64,000 nucleotides of DNA from Cryobacterium sp. Y11 (lineage in GTDB: Bacteria > Actinomycetota > Actinomycetes > Actinomycetales > Microbacteriaceae): the NCBI RefSeq assembly GCF_002929535.1, contig NZ_PJJO01000049.1, positions 19,866-83,865 of the forward strand, in the 5' to 3' direction. A model generated the notes under the pieces. The model saw only the letters and a list, made by a program, of their open reading frames with translations, was not told the origin of the DNA and did no database searches. Each line of letters starts with the position of its first letter. The stretch's first letter is position 1. The position numbers were made by a program, and so were the translations under genes. Shown here one piece after another: positions 18,301 through 25,444 of the stretch.

Positions 18301-19637
18301 AGGTCTACTCGGGGTTCTGGCGTATTGGCAGCGACCCCACCTGGGGCTCGAGCAGCCCGGCGCTCGCCGGAACGCTCGACGAGGTAGCGGTGTATTCCAC
18401 CGCCCTGGCGCCGGCGGTCATTGGCCAGCACTATGCGCTCGGAACCGGAGAAAGCCCGGCCAGCAACGTGCCACCGACCGCAGCCTTCGACTCAACCGTC
18501 GACGACCTGGCGCTGCAAGTTGACGCGGCGGCGTCATCGGACGCCGACGGGCAGATCACGAGCTATGCGTGGTCGTTTGGGGATGGCGTCAGCGGCACAG
18601 CCGTCCAAGCCAGCCACACGTATGCCGATTCTGGAATATATGAGGTTACCTTGACCGTGACCGATGATGCCGGGGCCACATCGGCCGTCACGGAGTCGGT
18701 CACGGTGACCGCAGCCGTGGTCGAGCCGCCGGTTGAAGAAAATGCGGCCCCGGTCGCGGCCTTCACGGCGACGGCCACCGATCTCGCGGTCGCCGTCGAC
18801 GGTGCCGGTTCGAGCGATGCGGACGGCACGATCAGCACCTATACCTGGGCCTGGGGCGACGGGACGACGGAAACCGCAGCCGCAGCAACGGCAACGCACG
18901 GCTACGCGGTGGCCGGCACCTATGAGATCCTGCTCACGGTCACCGACGACTCCGGCGCAACCGCGAGCGCGACTCAGAGCGTTGTGGTCACCGATCCGCC
19001 GCCGGCTCCAGCAACGGCGTTCGCAGCGGATGCCTTCAGCCGCGCCATCACCGCCGGCCTCGGCACGGCGGACGTCGCCGGCTTGTGGACCACGACGGGA
19101 TCAGCGGCGAACTACTCGGTAGCTGATGGAACCGCCCAGCTACGTGCCACGCCGGGCAGGATGCTCAACGGCTACCTGACCGCCGTGTCATCCACTGACA
19201 CCGACCTGACCGTGACAACGGGCGTGCAGCAGGCGGTGACGGGCGGCGCTGTTTACCTCACGGCGATCGGCCGTCGGGTTGGCACAAACGACTATCGGGC
19301 ACGCGCTAAGTTGCTGGCCTCTGGGGCTGTGCAGGTGCAGCTCCTGCGTTACTCGTCGAGCCTGCGGTCTTTGACCGTACCTGGCCTCAGTTACGCGGCG
19401 GGAGATCAGCTGCAGCTTCGGGTGCAAGTCACCGGCACGTCACCGACAACGCTCAAGGCAATGGTATGGAAGTTGGGCGAGCCTGCCCCCGATACGTGGC
19501 AGGTCAGCGCGACGGATTCGACGGCCGCACTGCAGCAGGCTGGTTCGATCGGGGTGGCGCTCTACGTGAGCTCCTCGGTCACGGTGAGTCCGATGATCGC
19601 GACCTTCGATGACCTGATCGCCGTGTCGCCCCACTAG
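15348..19637 (+). CDS. Secreted propeller-FN3-2xLamG-2xPKD modular protein (paralogue 3)
   Basis: A 1429-aa protein, GTG start preceded by GTGAGG. Signal peptide about 1-54 (hydrophobic 'WIAVATVVAVIAGVLIAPSV'). The propeller-like region runs to about 470, with EDCHGDTYSA / HAHFCGNIAG. Then FN3-like (about 480-575), LamG 1 (580-805), LamG 2 (815-1042; 'YSLEAWFSTTTTQGGKIIGF', 'LYVDGALVGT'), PKD 1 (about 1050-1130) and PKD 2 (1140-1220), and a C-terminal domain starting 'DAFSRAITAGLGTADVAGLW' homologous to that of paralogue 2. It differs from paralogue 2 mainly by duplication of the LamG and PKD modules. Secreted; a role in holding or modifying EPS is inferred from domains and context. Confidence 0.8.
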   Translation: MAVLLLEPSRRFFAQSASETPRLARLARAGWIAVATVVAVIAGVLIAPSVALADSAPIDAGTPVTVAADSLPTTQINGVAWTQLIVGNTVYVGGEFTRSRPAGSARGVNEIVRNNLLAYNLRTGALISTFNPNVNGAVRALVASADGTRIFAGGSFTQVGAETRYRLAAFDTASGDLVSSWKPVVNAPVKALGIFGDTVYAGGTFSTASGQARTRTASFAASNGALGTWTGQPAGGAVNALTVSPDGSRVVIGGAFTSYNGSSNPGYGMAATDAATGASLPWKVNSIIRNGGKDAAILSLTSSEQGVIGTGYVFGTGGTLEGAFRASWDEGALIWVEDCHGDTYSAVPMGDVVYTTSHAHFCGNIAGPPQTDPWTFHRTLTFTSEAKGIITRNRTGGSYYNFEGTPRPDLLAFYPDINSGTYTGQGQGPWNITANEDYLLYGGEFTIVNNKGQQGLARFASRSIAPNKEGPRVTNTSFVAADFVPSVASFMPGGARLSWTTAFDRDNENLSYEVLRDGAAVATIVAASTDWNRPKLSWSDTGLTPGHSYDYRIRVTDPLGNSRTGAVAAVTVADGASVSEYAASVMEDSPRSYWPLGEKTGSTAFDWTGGADLDVKSGVTRNVSGAVPEQAASRFDGTSDGFASTTTAEAPLNNFSVEAWVKTESTQGGKIVGFGDKAIGSSAGYDRHVYMDNSGKIWFGAYPNALRTINTNDSYNDGQWHHIVASLSPAGMTLYVDGKRAAHRSDVTKGQTYQGFWRIGGDTLKSWPGLPTSGYVAADIDEVALYSNSLSRQQILDHYVASGRTSPVPVAPADAYGAAVYSAEPDLYWRLGETAGTMARDAGQLGNSGTYSGTVTQGAPALITGTTNTAVTFNNGIVSSDTQFVNPTTYSLEAWFSTTTTQGGKIIGFGNKKTGLSTNYDRHVYLQDDGRLVFGTWTGTANLVTSAATYNDGVRHHVVAVQSAAGMQLYVDGALVGTNPQAAAQVYSGFWRIGSDPTWGSSSPALAGTLDEVAVYSTALAPAVIGQHYALGTGESPASNVPPTAAFDSTVDDLALQVDAAASSDADGQITSYAWSFGDGVSGTAVQASHTYADSGIYEVTLTVTDDAGATSAVTESVTVTAAVVEPPVEENAAPVAAFTATATDLAVAVDGAGSSDADGTISTYTWAWGDGTTETAAAATATHGYAVAGTYEILLTVTDDSGATASATQSVVVTDPPPAPATAFAADAFSRAITAGLGTADVAGLWTTTGSAANYSVADGTAQLRATPGRMLNGYLTAVSSTDTDLTVTTGVQQAVTGGAVYLTAIGRRVGTNDYRARAKLLASGAVQVQLLRYSSSLRSLTVPGLSYAAGDQLQLRVQVTGTSPTTLKAMVWKLGEPAPDTWQVSATDSTAALQQAGSIGVALYVSSSVTVSPMIATFDDLIAVSPH

Positions 19638-19696
19638 TGTGCACACACTACGAGTTGTCCGATACCAGACAACGAAGATGAGAGGGACCACGCCAG

Positions 19697-20782
19697 ATGC
19701 GAATTGTGACCACGCGGGCAAGGTTGTACCGAACCCTGCGCAGCGCTTATCTTGAGCGTGCCCACGTGTTACCAGAGGCCACCATCCTCTATCGCGTGAA
19801 ACGCTACGACTTCCACGAATCCCTGGTGGAGGGGCTCACTGTCGTGCAGGCCGGGCCGGTGCGCGCGGCCTGGCTGCTGGCCAGGTCGAAGGTCACCACC
19901 CTCGAAATCAACGAACCGCTCATGCTCTCCAGCGTGTGGGGCAGTGCCCTGGCCATCCGCGGTTTACAGGCGCGGTCCCTGCTCGGTGGCCCCCGCGCGA
20001 CGATCGTCAGCTACGCCATGGAAAACTCAAATCCTCTCGTTCGCCCCGTCGGCGAGGAGGGTCGACTGCGGCGCTTTGCCAACAGCCGCTTGTCGCGGTT
20101 TGTCTGGCGGCACACCGATCGCATCGCCTTTGGCACGGATGCTGCGAGAATCACCTATGACGTCGCCCTACGGCGGCCATCGGCTGGAATCACCAGCACC
20201 GTCATTCCGGCGTTGCCGGCCCCGTGTGCGTGCCCGCTCGATCCGGGCCCCGGCGAGCCGCGCGTGGTTTTTCTCGGAGCCCTCGTGGCCCGGAAGGGTT
20301 TTCCCGACCTGCTTGCGGCCTGGCCGAGCGTCACAGCTCTCATTCCCACAGCTCGGCTGACCATTATCGGCAAGGGGGCGCTCGAAGACCGAGCGCGCCA
20401 GGCCGCAGAGCAGGACCCGTCGATAGAGCTCATCATCGACCCGCCACGGAGTGAAATTCACGGGTACCTGCGGCGCGCGAGCGTACTCACCCTGCCGTCT
20501 CAACCAACGGCAACGTGGCGCGAGCAAATAGGTCTCCCCATCGTCGAGGGTCTCGCACACGGGTGCAATATCGTCACGACGTCGGAGACTGGCCTCGCAA
20601 ACTGGCTCACCGAGCACGGGCACGACGTCGTCGCGCCGGGGGCCGGGGTTCCAGCCCTCGCAACGGCGGTCGTACACGCCCTGCAGAAACGGGTAGGAAG
20701 TGGCGCAGCAGCCGTGGCAGATCTGCCGAAGGTTGACGGGCGTCTAGCTGCAGACGCCTGGATGTTCGTCGGGGCACGCTAG
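19697..20782 (+). CDS. Glycosyltransferase family 4
   Basis: A 361-aa protein, ATG preceded by GAGAGGGA. The N-terminal half is divergent. The C-terminal half is a clear GT-B nucleotide-sugar domain: 'GEPRVVFLGALVARKGFPDL' (the start of the domain, with R-K-G), 'ARLTIIGKGALEDRARQAAE', then 'LPSQPTATWREQIGLPIVEG' in place of the usual PS..E.FG.P..E signature. The E of REQIGLPIVE keeps the E(x7)E spacing. It probably adds a sugar to the EPS unit. It is read from the plus strand toward the convergent GT gene 25 bp downstream. Confidence 0.8.
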   Translation: MRIVTTRARLYRTLRSAYLERAHVLPEATILYRVKRYDFHESLVEGLTVVQAGPVRAAWLLARSKVTTLEINEPLMLSSVWGSALAIRGLQARSLLGGPRATIVSYAMENSNPLVRPVGEEGRLRRFANSRLSRFVWRHTDRIAFGTDAARITYDVALRRPSAGITSTVIPALPAPCACPLDPGPGEPRVVFLGALVARKGFPDLLAAWPSVTALIPTARLTIIGKGALEDRARQAAEQDPSIELIIDPPRSEIHGYLRRASVLTLPSQPTATWREQIGLPIVEGLAHGCNIVTTSETGLANWLTEHGHDVVAPGAGVPALATAVVHALQKRVGSGAAAVADLPKVDGRLAADAWMFVGAR

Positions 20783-20807
20783 AAAAACCGAGTTCGATGC
20801 GCGGACC

Positions 20808-21812
20808 TCAGCGCGCTCGAACGGCGCGCACCGCACACTCGTACGCCTCCACATGCGCGGCCACTCCGGTCTGCCAGGAGCGGGCCGACAGTTCGGGCTG
20901 CGCTGCACGGCGCGGGCTGCGCACGGCGGCAAGCGCGTCGGTGAGGGCCTGAGGCGAGAGTGCTCCCGGGTAGGTCACTACCCAATCGCCGCCGACCTCG
21001 AGCGCCAGAGCCTCGGTCACGACGTTCCGCGGCACCAAAACGGGGCGGCCCAGAGACAACGCCAACAGAGCGGCTCCTGAATTGTGCATTTCTTGGTAGG
21101 GAAGAACGACCAGCTCGGCCTCGCCGATCTCGCGGGCGAGCGTCTCGTCGCTCGCGTAGCCCAGGCTGAAGACGATGCGGGGGTCTCCGGCTGCCAGGGC
21201 TGCCAGCGTTCGGGCCAGCTCTGGAGTGTGGGGCTGACCGACAATTCGTAACGTCGCGGACTCAGCTGCGGCATCCGCTCGCGACGTGAAGCAGTCGATG
21301 AGGGTATCGATTCCCTTATAGGGGCGGATGAGGCCGAAATAGAGCAGACGCCCGGGAACAGTCGACGTGCAGGGGTAGTCGGCATACCACTCGCGATAGT
21401 CGCCGTGCGCGATGGTGCGTTCGAGTGTGCCAGCCGGCAGCGGAGTGAACGGGTTGAGCCGAATCCAGAGGGTGGTGCGGCGGTCGAACCCGTGCAGCAG
21501 GCGCCGCTCGGTTGGCGAATTCTCTTCGTGGCTGCGCAGATTGTGCAGCGTACGCACCACGGCCGTGTGGCGTAGCCGCAGTCGCGTCAGCAGGAGTGCG
21601 AACAGCAGGTGCCGGGCCAAAGCCCGAGCCGGAGTGCGACCCTGCAGCAGGATCTCCGGCCAGTGCACGTGAAACACGTCATAGGGCGCCGTCAGCGCGC
21701 GCCACCAAGAGAATCCGTCGACCTGCACGTGCTGGCGCAGCCCCCGGTCGAGTTGCACGAGGTAGGGGTTGGTCGTGGTGCGGCCCTCCGGAAACGACTG
21801 GAGGACGCGCAC
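20808..21812 (-). CDS. Glycosyltransferase (GT-B fold, GT4-like)
   Basis: A 334-aa protein. 'MRVLQSFPEGRTTTNPYLVQ' then 'PYDVFHVHWPEILLQG' (the HVHWPE stretch is common in bacterial GT4-like mannosyl/glucosyltransferases). 'GRLLYFGLIRPYKGIDTLID' opens the donor domain. 'AELVVLPYQEMHNSGAALLA' is the donor-binding signature, with Q-E-M-H-N-S-G replacing the classic E-x-F-G. GTG start at 21812 shares one base with the TAG stop of the BY-kinase gene (TAGTG), so translation is likely coupled. Predicted to work on the cytoplasmic, lipid-linked EPS intermediate. Sugar unknown. Confidence 0.82.
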   Translation of the reverse strand: MRVLQSFPEGRTTTNPYLVQLDRGLRQHVQVDGFSWWRALTAPYDVFHVHWPEILLQGRTPARALARHLLFALLLTRLRLRHTAVVRTLHNLRSHEENSPTERRLLHGFDRRTTLWIRLNPFTPLPAGTLERTIAHGDYREWYADYPCTSTVPGRLLYFGLIRPYKGIDTLIDCFTSRADAAAESATLRIVGQPHTPELARTLAALAAGDPRIVFSLGYASDETLAREIGEAELVVLPYQEMHNSGAALLALSLGRPVLVPRNVVTEALALEVGGDWVVTYPGALSPQALTDALAAVRSPRRAAQPELSARSWQTGVAAHVEAYECAVRAVRAR

Positions 21813-23269
21813 TATTTGGTCCGCGCCGATTCGGGGTCGCGGCGGCCGGAATCATCAAACGCGGCCTTGGGCGCCCTGGTAGCCGTGACCCGGTTGATCG
21901 GACCGGTCATCGGCGTCGACGCGCCAATCATTGGCGTCAGCGGCCCGTAATAGACGTCCGCGCGGTGTTCGCGCACCTGGTTGAGCACGACGCCTAGAAT
22001 GCGAGCATTGACGGCTTCGAGCGACTCGAGGGTGGTTGTGAGCTGCTGGCGTGTGGTTGCCTTGTAGCGGGCCACGACGATGGCACCGTCGGTGAGGCGG
22101 GACAGCCCGAGGGCGTCGCTCGCCGGAAGTAGCGGCGGGGAATCAACGACGATGAAGTCGTAGTCCTCGAGCAGGCGCTTCATGAGCGTTTTCATCGCGG
22201 CCGAACCGAGCAGTTGCCCAGGATTAGGCGGCACAGCGCCGGAGGGAAGCACGTCGATTCCATCCGACCAGCGCACGATGGCGTCTTCTGGTCCAACATC
22301 ACCGAGCAGAATTGTGGTGAGGCCGACATCGCCCTCAAGGTCGCACAGCTCGGCAATCGACGGGCGTCGCAGGTCGGCATCGATCAACAGCACTCGAGTG
22401 GAGCGCTCCGCCATGGCAAGAGCCAGGTTGATTGCGGTCGTTGATTTTCCGTCGCGCGTGACTGCGGAGGTGACGACGGCGCTGCGCGGCGGGCTATCGA
22501 CGTCGATGAATTCGAGGTTGGCGCGCACCCGGCGGTAGGCCTCGGCGAGTGCGCTGTGCGGCATTACCCGCATGACCAGGCCCGCTGGGTCGGTGCGTCG
22601 TTTGCGGCCGACCATGCCGAGCAGCGGGTTGGACGAGACCCGGTCGAGGTCCTTTTCCGTACTGACCCTGGTATCAAGCACTTCCCGGGCCAAGGCGTAG
22701 AGAATGCCGAGCATGAGTCCAACCAGCGCGCCGGTCAGCACGATCAATTCGGTATTGGGCGCGAACGGATCGGCCGGCAGTTGCGCGGGAGACACCGTCT
22801 TTACCGAGATCGACGGCAGGTTGTCTGGGCCTGTGGGCGCCAGCGTCTCGACAGTCGTGGCCAGAGACCGCGAAACAGCATCGGCCAGCATCACGGCCTC
22901 AGCCGCTGACCGGCTGGTGACGGTGATATTGATGAAAACGGTATTGAGCGGCGTGACGGCGGTCACACGTGACGCGAGGGCCTGGGTGGTCGTATCCAAC
23001 CGCAGTCGGGTAATGACCGGGCCGAGCACGGTCGGTGTTGTTGCGAGCTGGGCGTAGGACTGAACAAGATTCTGCGTGAAAGTGGATGTCTGCAGTAACT
23101 CGCTCGTGGTCTCTCCACGGTCGCTCGTGACGAAAACGCTGTTGGTGGCCTGATACTGCTCGGGCAGGGTGGCCGAGTAGCCCCACGCTGCAGCGCCACC
23201 GAGCAGTCCGACAATAAGGATGAGCAACCATCGTCTCGTGATGGTCCTCAGATAGTCGATAGGTTCCAC
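21812..23269 (-). CDS. Wzz-BY-kinase fusion (polysaccharide co-polymerase / tyrosine autokinase)
   Basis: About 485 aa from the GTG at 23269, preceded by GGAGAA; upstream in-frame codons are not needed because 'EPIDYLRTITRRWLLILIVG' is the usual N-terminus. TM1 near 15-35, extracytoplasmic Wzz domain, TM2 near 180-200, then a cytoplasmic kinase domain: Walker A 'TSAVTRDGKSTTAINLA', Walker A' 'VLLIDADLRRP', Walker B 'DYDFIVVDSPP'. These proteins set EPS chain length and are controlled by tyrosine phosphorylation. The C-terminal tail has only a single YY, not a dense Tyr cluster. It is followed by, and overlaps, a GT gene. Confidence 0.9.
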   Translation of the reverse strand: MEPIDYLRTITRRWLLILIVGLLGGAAAWGYSATLPEQYQATNSVFVTSDRGETTSELLQTSTFTQNLVQSYAQLATTPTVLGPVITRLRLDTTTQALASRVTAVTPLNTVFINITVTSRSAAEAVMLADAVSRSLATTVETLAPTGPDNLPSISVKTVSPAQLPADPFAPNTELIVLTGALVGLMLGILYALAREVLDTRVSTEKDLDRVSSNPLLGMVGRKRRTDPAGLVMRVMPHSALAEAYRRVRANLEFIDVDSPPRSAVVTSAVTRDGKSTTAINLALAMAERSTRVLLIDADLRRPSIAELCDLEGDVGLTTILLGDVGPEDAIVRWSDGIDVLPSGAVPPNPGQLLGSAAMKTLMKRLLEDYDFIVVDSPPLLPASDALGLSRLTDGAIVVARYKATTRQQLTTTLESLEAVNARILGVVLNQVREHRADVYYGPLTPMIGASTPMTGPINRVTATRAPKAAFDDSGRRDPESARTK

Positions 23270-23419
23270 AGCATTTCTCCGTTCGGTTGCGCACACACTA
23301 CAGTCAAGCTGATCAAACCTCACACTCATTGCCCCGAAGCGCACCCCCCAGTAAGAGGGATTCCACTGGCAATCCACCGCAGCGGTGGACAGCGCGGCCC
23401 TATTAGAGCGGATGCTCAG

Positions 23420-24193
23420 CTACGGCCGGGTCGCGCCAGCGCCCGCCAGCGCGGTCATATCCCGAAACCATTTACTCAGGGCGAGGACGAGATAGAGCCC
23501 ATTGGCCACGAAAAGAACTGCGTACAGCCCGAAGAACAAGATCGGAGCGCCGAGCAAGACGAAGGCCAAGCAGAGTACCCCGTAGTCGGTGGGCACCCCG
23601 AGGAGCGAGCGCAGGAAGGTGCGCGGGGCTGTCGATAACGGGGCCAGTGGAGCGTGCTTGGCTTTGAGTAGGTCGTTTAGGATCATGGCGAAGAATGACA
23701 CGGCCGCGACCGCGGTGAATCCGATCGGAACCAGCAGCCAGGCCGGGTCGTTGAGGGCAAAATGGGTGAACGCGGTGATCAGGACGGCCAGGTGCAGGGT
23801 TGAAATTTTAATGGCGTCGATCACATGGTCGAGCCATTCGCCGGACGGTGAGCCACCGCCGCGCAAACGGGCGACTTGGCCGTCGGCCGAGTCGAAGGCG
23901 TAGCCGATGGCCAGCAGCAGCCAGACGACGATGCCGAGTAGCCAGCTCGGCTCGACGATCGCGAGCAGCCCGATGGCGGAAAAGGTGAAAACGGCACTGA
24001 TGGTCGTGACGTTATTGGGGGTGAGTCCCAGTCGATAGGCGCCGGCCGCGAGGTAACGGCCGACCCGGCGGTTCACGTAGATCGAATAGGCCGGCGCCCC
24101 GCGGGCGGCCGTCTTCTGGGCCGAGGACAGCCGCCGCACGGTCTCGAAGTACGTTTCGGACGACCGAACGGTTCGAGCTGGAGCGCTGGTCAT
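23420..24193 (-). CDS. CDP-alcohol phosphatidyltransferase family membrane protein
   Basis: A 257-aa membrane protein with about six helices. It holds the complete family motif D-x2-DG-x2-AR-x8-G-x3-D-x3-D as DSADGQVARLRGGGSPSGEW followed by LDHVID. The family joins a CDP-alcohol and an alcohol acceptor, usually in phospholipid synthesis. Its place here, with start overlapping the GT4 stop (ATGA) and a CDP-alcohol-forming TagD-like enzyme elsewhere in the locus, suggests that its product feeds the EPS or its lipid anchor. This link is inference. Confidence 0.85.
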   Translation of the reverse strand: MTSAPARTVRSSETYFETVRRLSSAQKTAARGAPAYSIYVNRRVGRYLAAGAYRLGLTPNNVTTISAVFTFSAIGLLAIVEPSWLLGIVVWLLLAIGYAFDSADGQVARLRGGGSPSGEWLDHVIDAIKISTLHLAVLITAFTHFALNDPAWLLVPIGFTAVAAVSFFAMILNDLLKAKHAPLAPLSTAPRTFLRSLLGVPTDYGVLCLAFVLLGAPILFFGLYAVLFVANGLYLVLALSKWFRDMTALAGAGATRP

Positions 24194-25443
24194 AGTGGGA
24201 TCCCCCTGGACGGTGTTGGTGACGGTTGTCGACTGAGGGTGTCTGGAAGGCTCCAGGTTGACGCGCCGGCGCGTCTGCTGCTCTGCTGGTGCGTACTGTG
24301 GCCCACGGACACTCTGCGGGCGAGGCCTTCGTAGCTCCCCGTGACGCTGTCCCAGTTATAGAGCTTCGCTGCGCGTGCCTGAAGTGCCAGGCCGACCTCG
24401 GCGACCATGGCGGGGTTCACCTCCGAGTCCTCGATCAGGGCTGCGACCGAGTCAGCGTGGTTGAAATAGGAGCCGTGAGAGCCGAGCACCTCCCGGTTGA
24501 AAATGACGTCCCAGGCGATCACCTTGGTGCCGGCGCCCATCGCTCGCAGCAGTGACGGGTTCGTGCCACCAACGGAGTGCCCGTGTAGGTACGTGCTCGC
24601 ATGCGTGTACAGCTGGTCGAGCTGGTCCTGATCCCAGACGCTTCCGAGCAGGCGAATGCGGGAATCCGACGCTGCCAAGTCGGCAATGCGGTTGGTGTGG
24701 TCAAGCGCGTAGGGAGCAGAGCCAACCACAACGAGCGGAAGACGAGCTCCGCTCGCACGATACCCTTCGACGATCACGTCTACGTGGTTTTCCGGCTCAA
24801 ACCGAGCGACGACGAGGTGGTAACCGCCGGGACGGAGTCCAAGCTCGGCGAGCCGATCTGTGGGGGTATCCCGCAGAATTTTGGTGCCGTAGGAGATGAG
24901 TTCGGTGGGTACCCCGAACTCGTCCTGGTAGTAGTTCACAATTCCTTGCGCATCGGCGATGAGGGCATCCGCTTCACGAACGGCTACCTCCTCAGCCCAG
25001 CGATAGTAGCGGCGGCCGGCTCCGCCCCATTTGTCGCGTTTCCATTCGAGCCCGTCAACGTGCACAACGCTGGGGATGCCGCGTAATCGCAGCAGCGGAA
25101 CAAAGGGAGAATTGGCGGCATTGAAGACGAACGCGACGTCGGGACGGCCATGGGTGATCGCGTGCAGCACCGACAGCAGGGTGTGGCTGAGGGTTTCGAG
25201 AGTTTTATGCCGTAGCGCTGGCAGCTCGACCAGCCTCATACCGAGATACTCTTTTGGCGCCGGTTGGGCGGCGCGACGGCAGTACACGGTGACGTCGTGG
25301 CCGCGGTCGACCAGGCGGCGCCCGATTTCTTCGACGGCCGTTTCGAATCCGCCGTATGCCGCGGGTACTCCTCTGGTGCCGATCATTGCTATGGTCAGGC
25401 GCTTGTGGCTGGGCGGCGCAGTCTGTTCGGTCCCTGCGGTCAT
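24190..25443 (-). CDS. Glycosyltransferase family 4 (rhamnosyltransferase-like)
   Basis: A 417-aa protein. 'LTIAMIGTRGVPAAYGGFET' is the N-terminal signature of the GT4 group that includes rhamnosyl/second-sugar transferases (G-T-R-G-x-P-x-x-Y-G-G-F-E). 'PSVVHVDGLEWKRDKWGGAG' follows; the donor domain begins near 'YHLVVARFEPENHVDVIVEG', and 'YLHGHSVGGTNPSLLRAMGA' is the donor-site loop. It is probably the enzyme adding the second sugar after the priming transferase, its immediate upstream neighbour (1 nt gap). The C-terminal 40 residues are Ser/Arg-rich and atypical. Confidence 0.85.
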   Translation of the reverse strand: MTAGTEQTAPPSHKRLTIAMIGTRGVPAAYGGFETAVEEIGRRLVDRGHDVTVYCRRAAQPAPKEYLGMRLVELPALRHKTLETLSHTLLSVLHAITHGRPDVAFVFNAANSPFVPLLRLRGIPSVVHVDGLEWKRDKWGGAGRRYYRWAEEVAVREADALIADAQGIVNYYQDEFGVPTELISYGTKILRDTPTDRLAELGLRPGGYHLVVARFEPENHVDVIVEGYRASGARLPLVVVGSAPYALDHTNRIADLAASDSRIRLLGSVWDQDQLDQLYTHASTYLHGHSVGGTNPSLLRAMGAGTKVIAWDVIFNREVLGSHGSYFNHADSVAALIEDSEVNPAMVAEVGLALQARAAKLYNWDSVTGSYEGLARRVSVGHSTHQQSSRRAGASTWSLPDTLSRQPSPTPSRGIPL

Positions 25444-25444
25444 G

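Noticed and set aside
19641..23301. GCACACACTAC occurring at 19641 and 23291
   Set aside because: An 11-mer repeat is expected many times by chance in 64 kb, so two copies prove nothing.
23340..23370. CCCCCCAGTAAGAGGG near the BY-kinase gene as another copy of the EPS palindrome
   Set aside because: The arms are unequal, and no -10-like hexamer lies 23-25 nt from the G run, so it does not fit the pattern.
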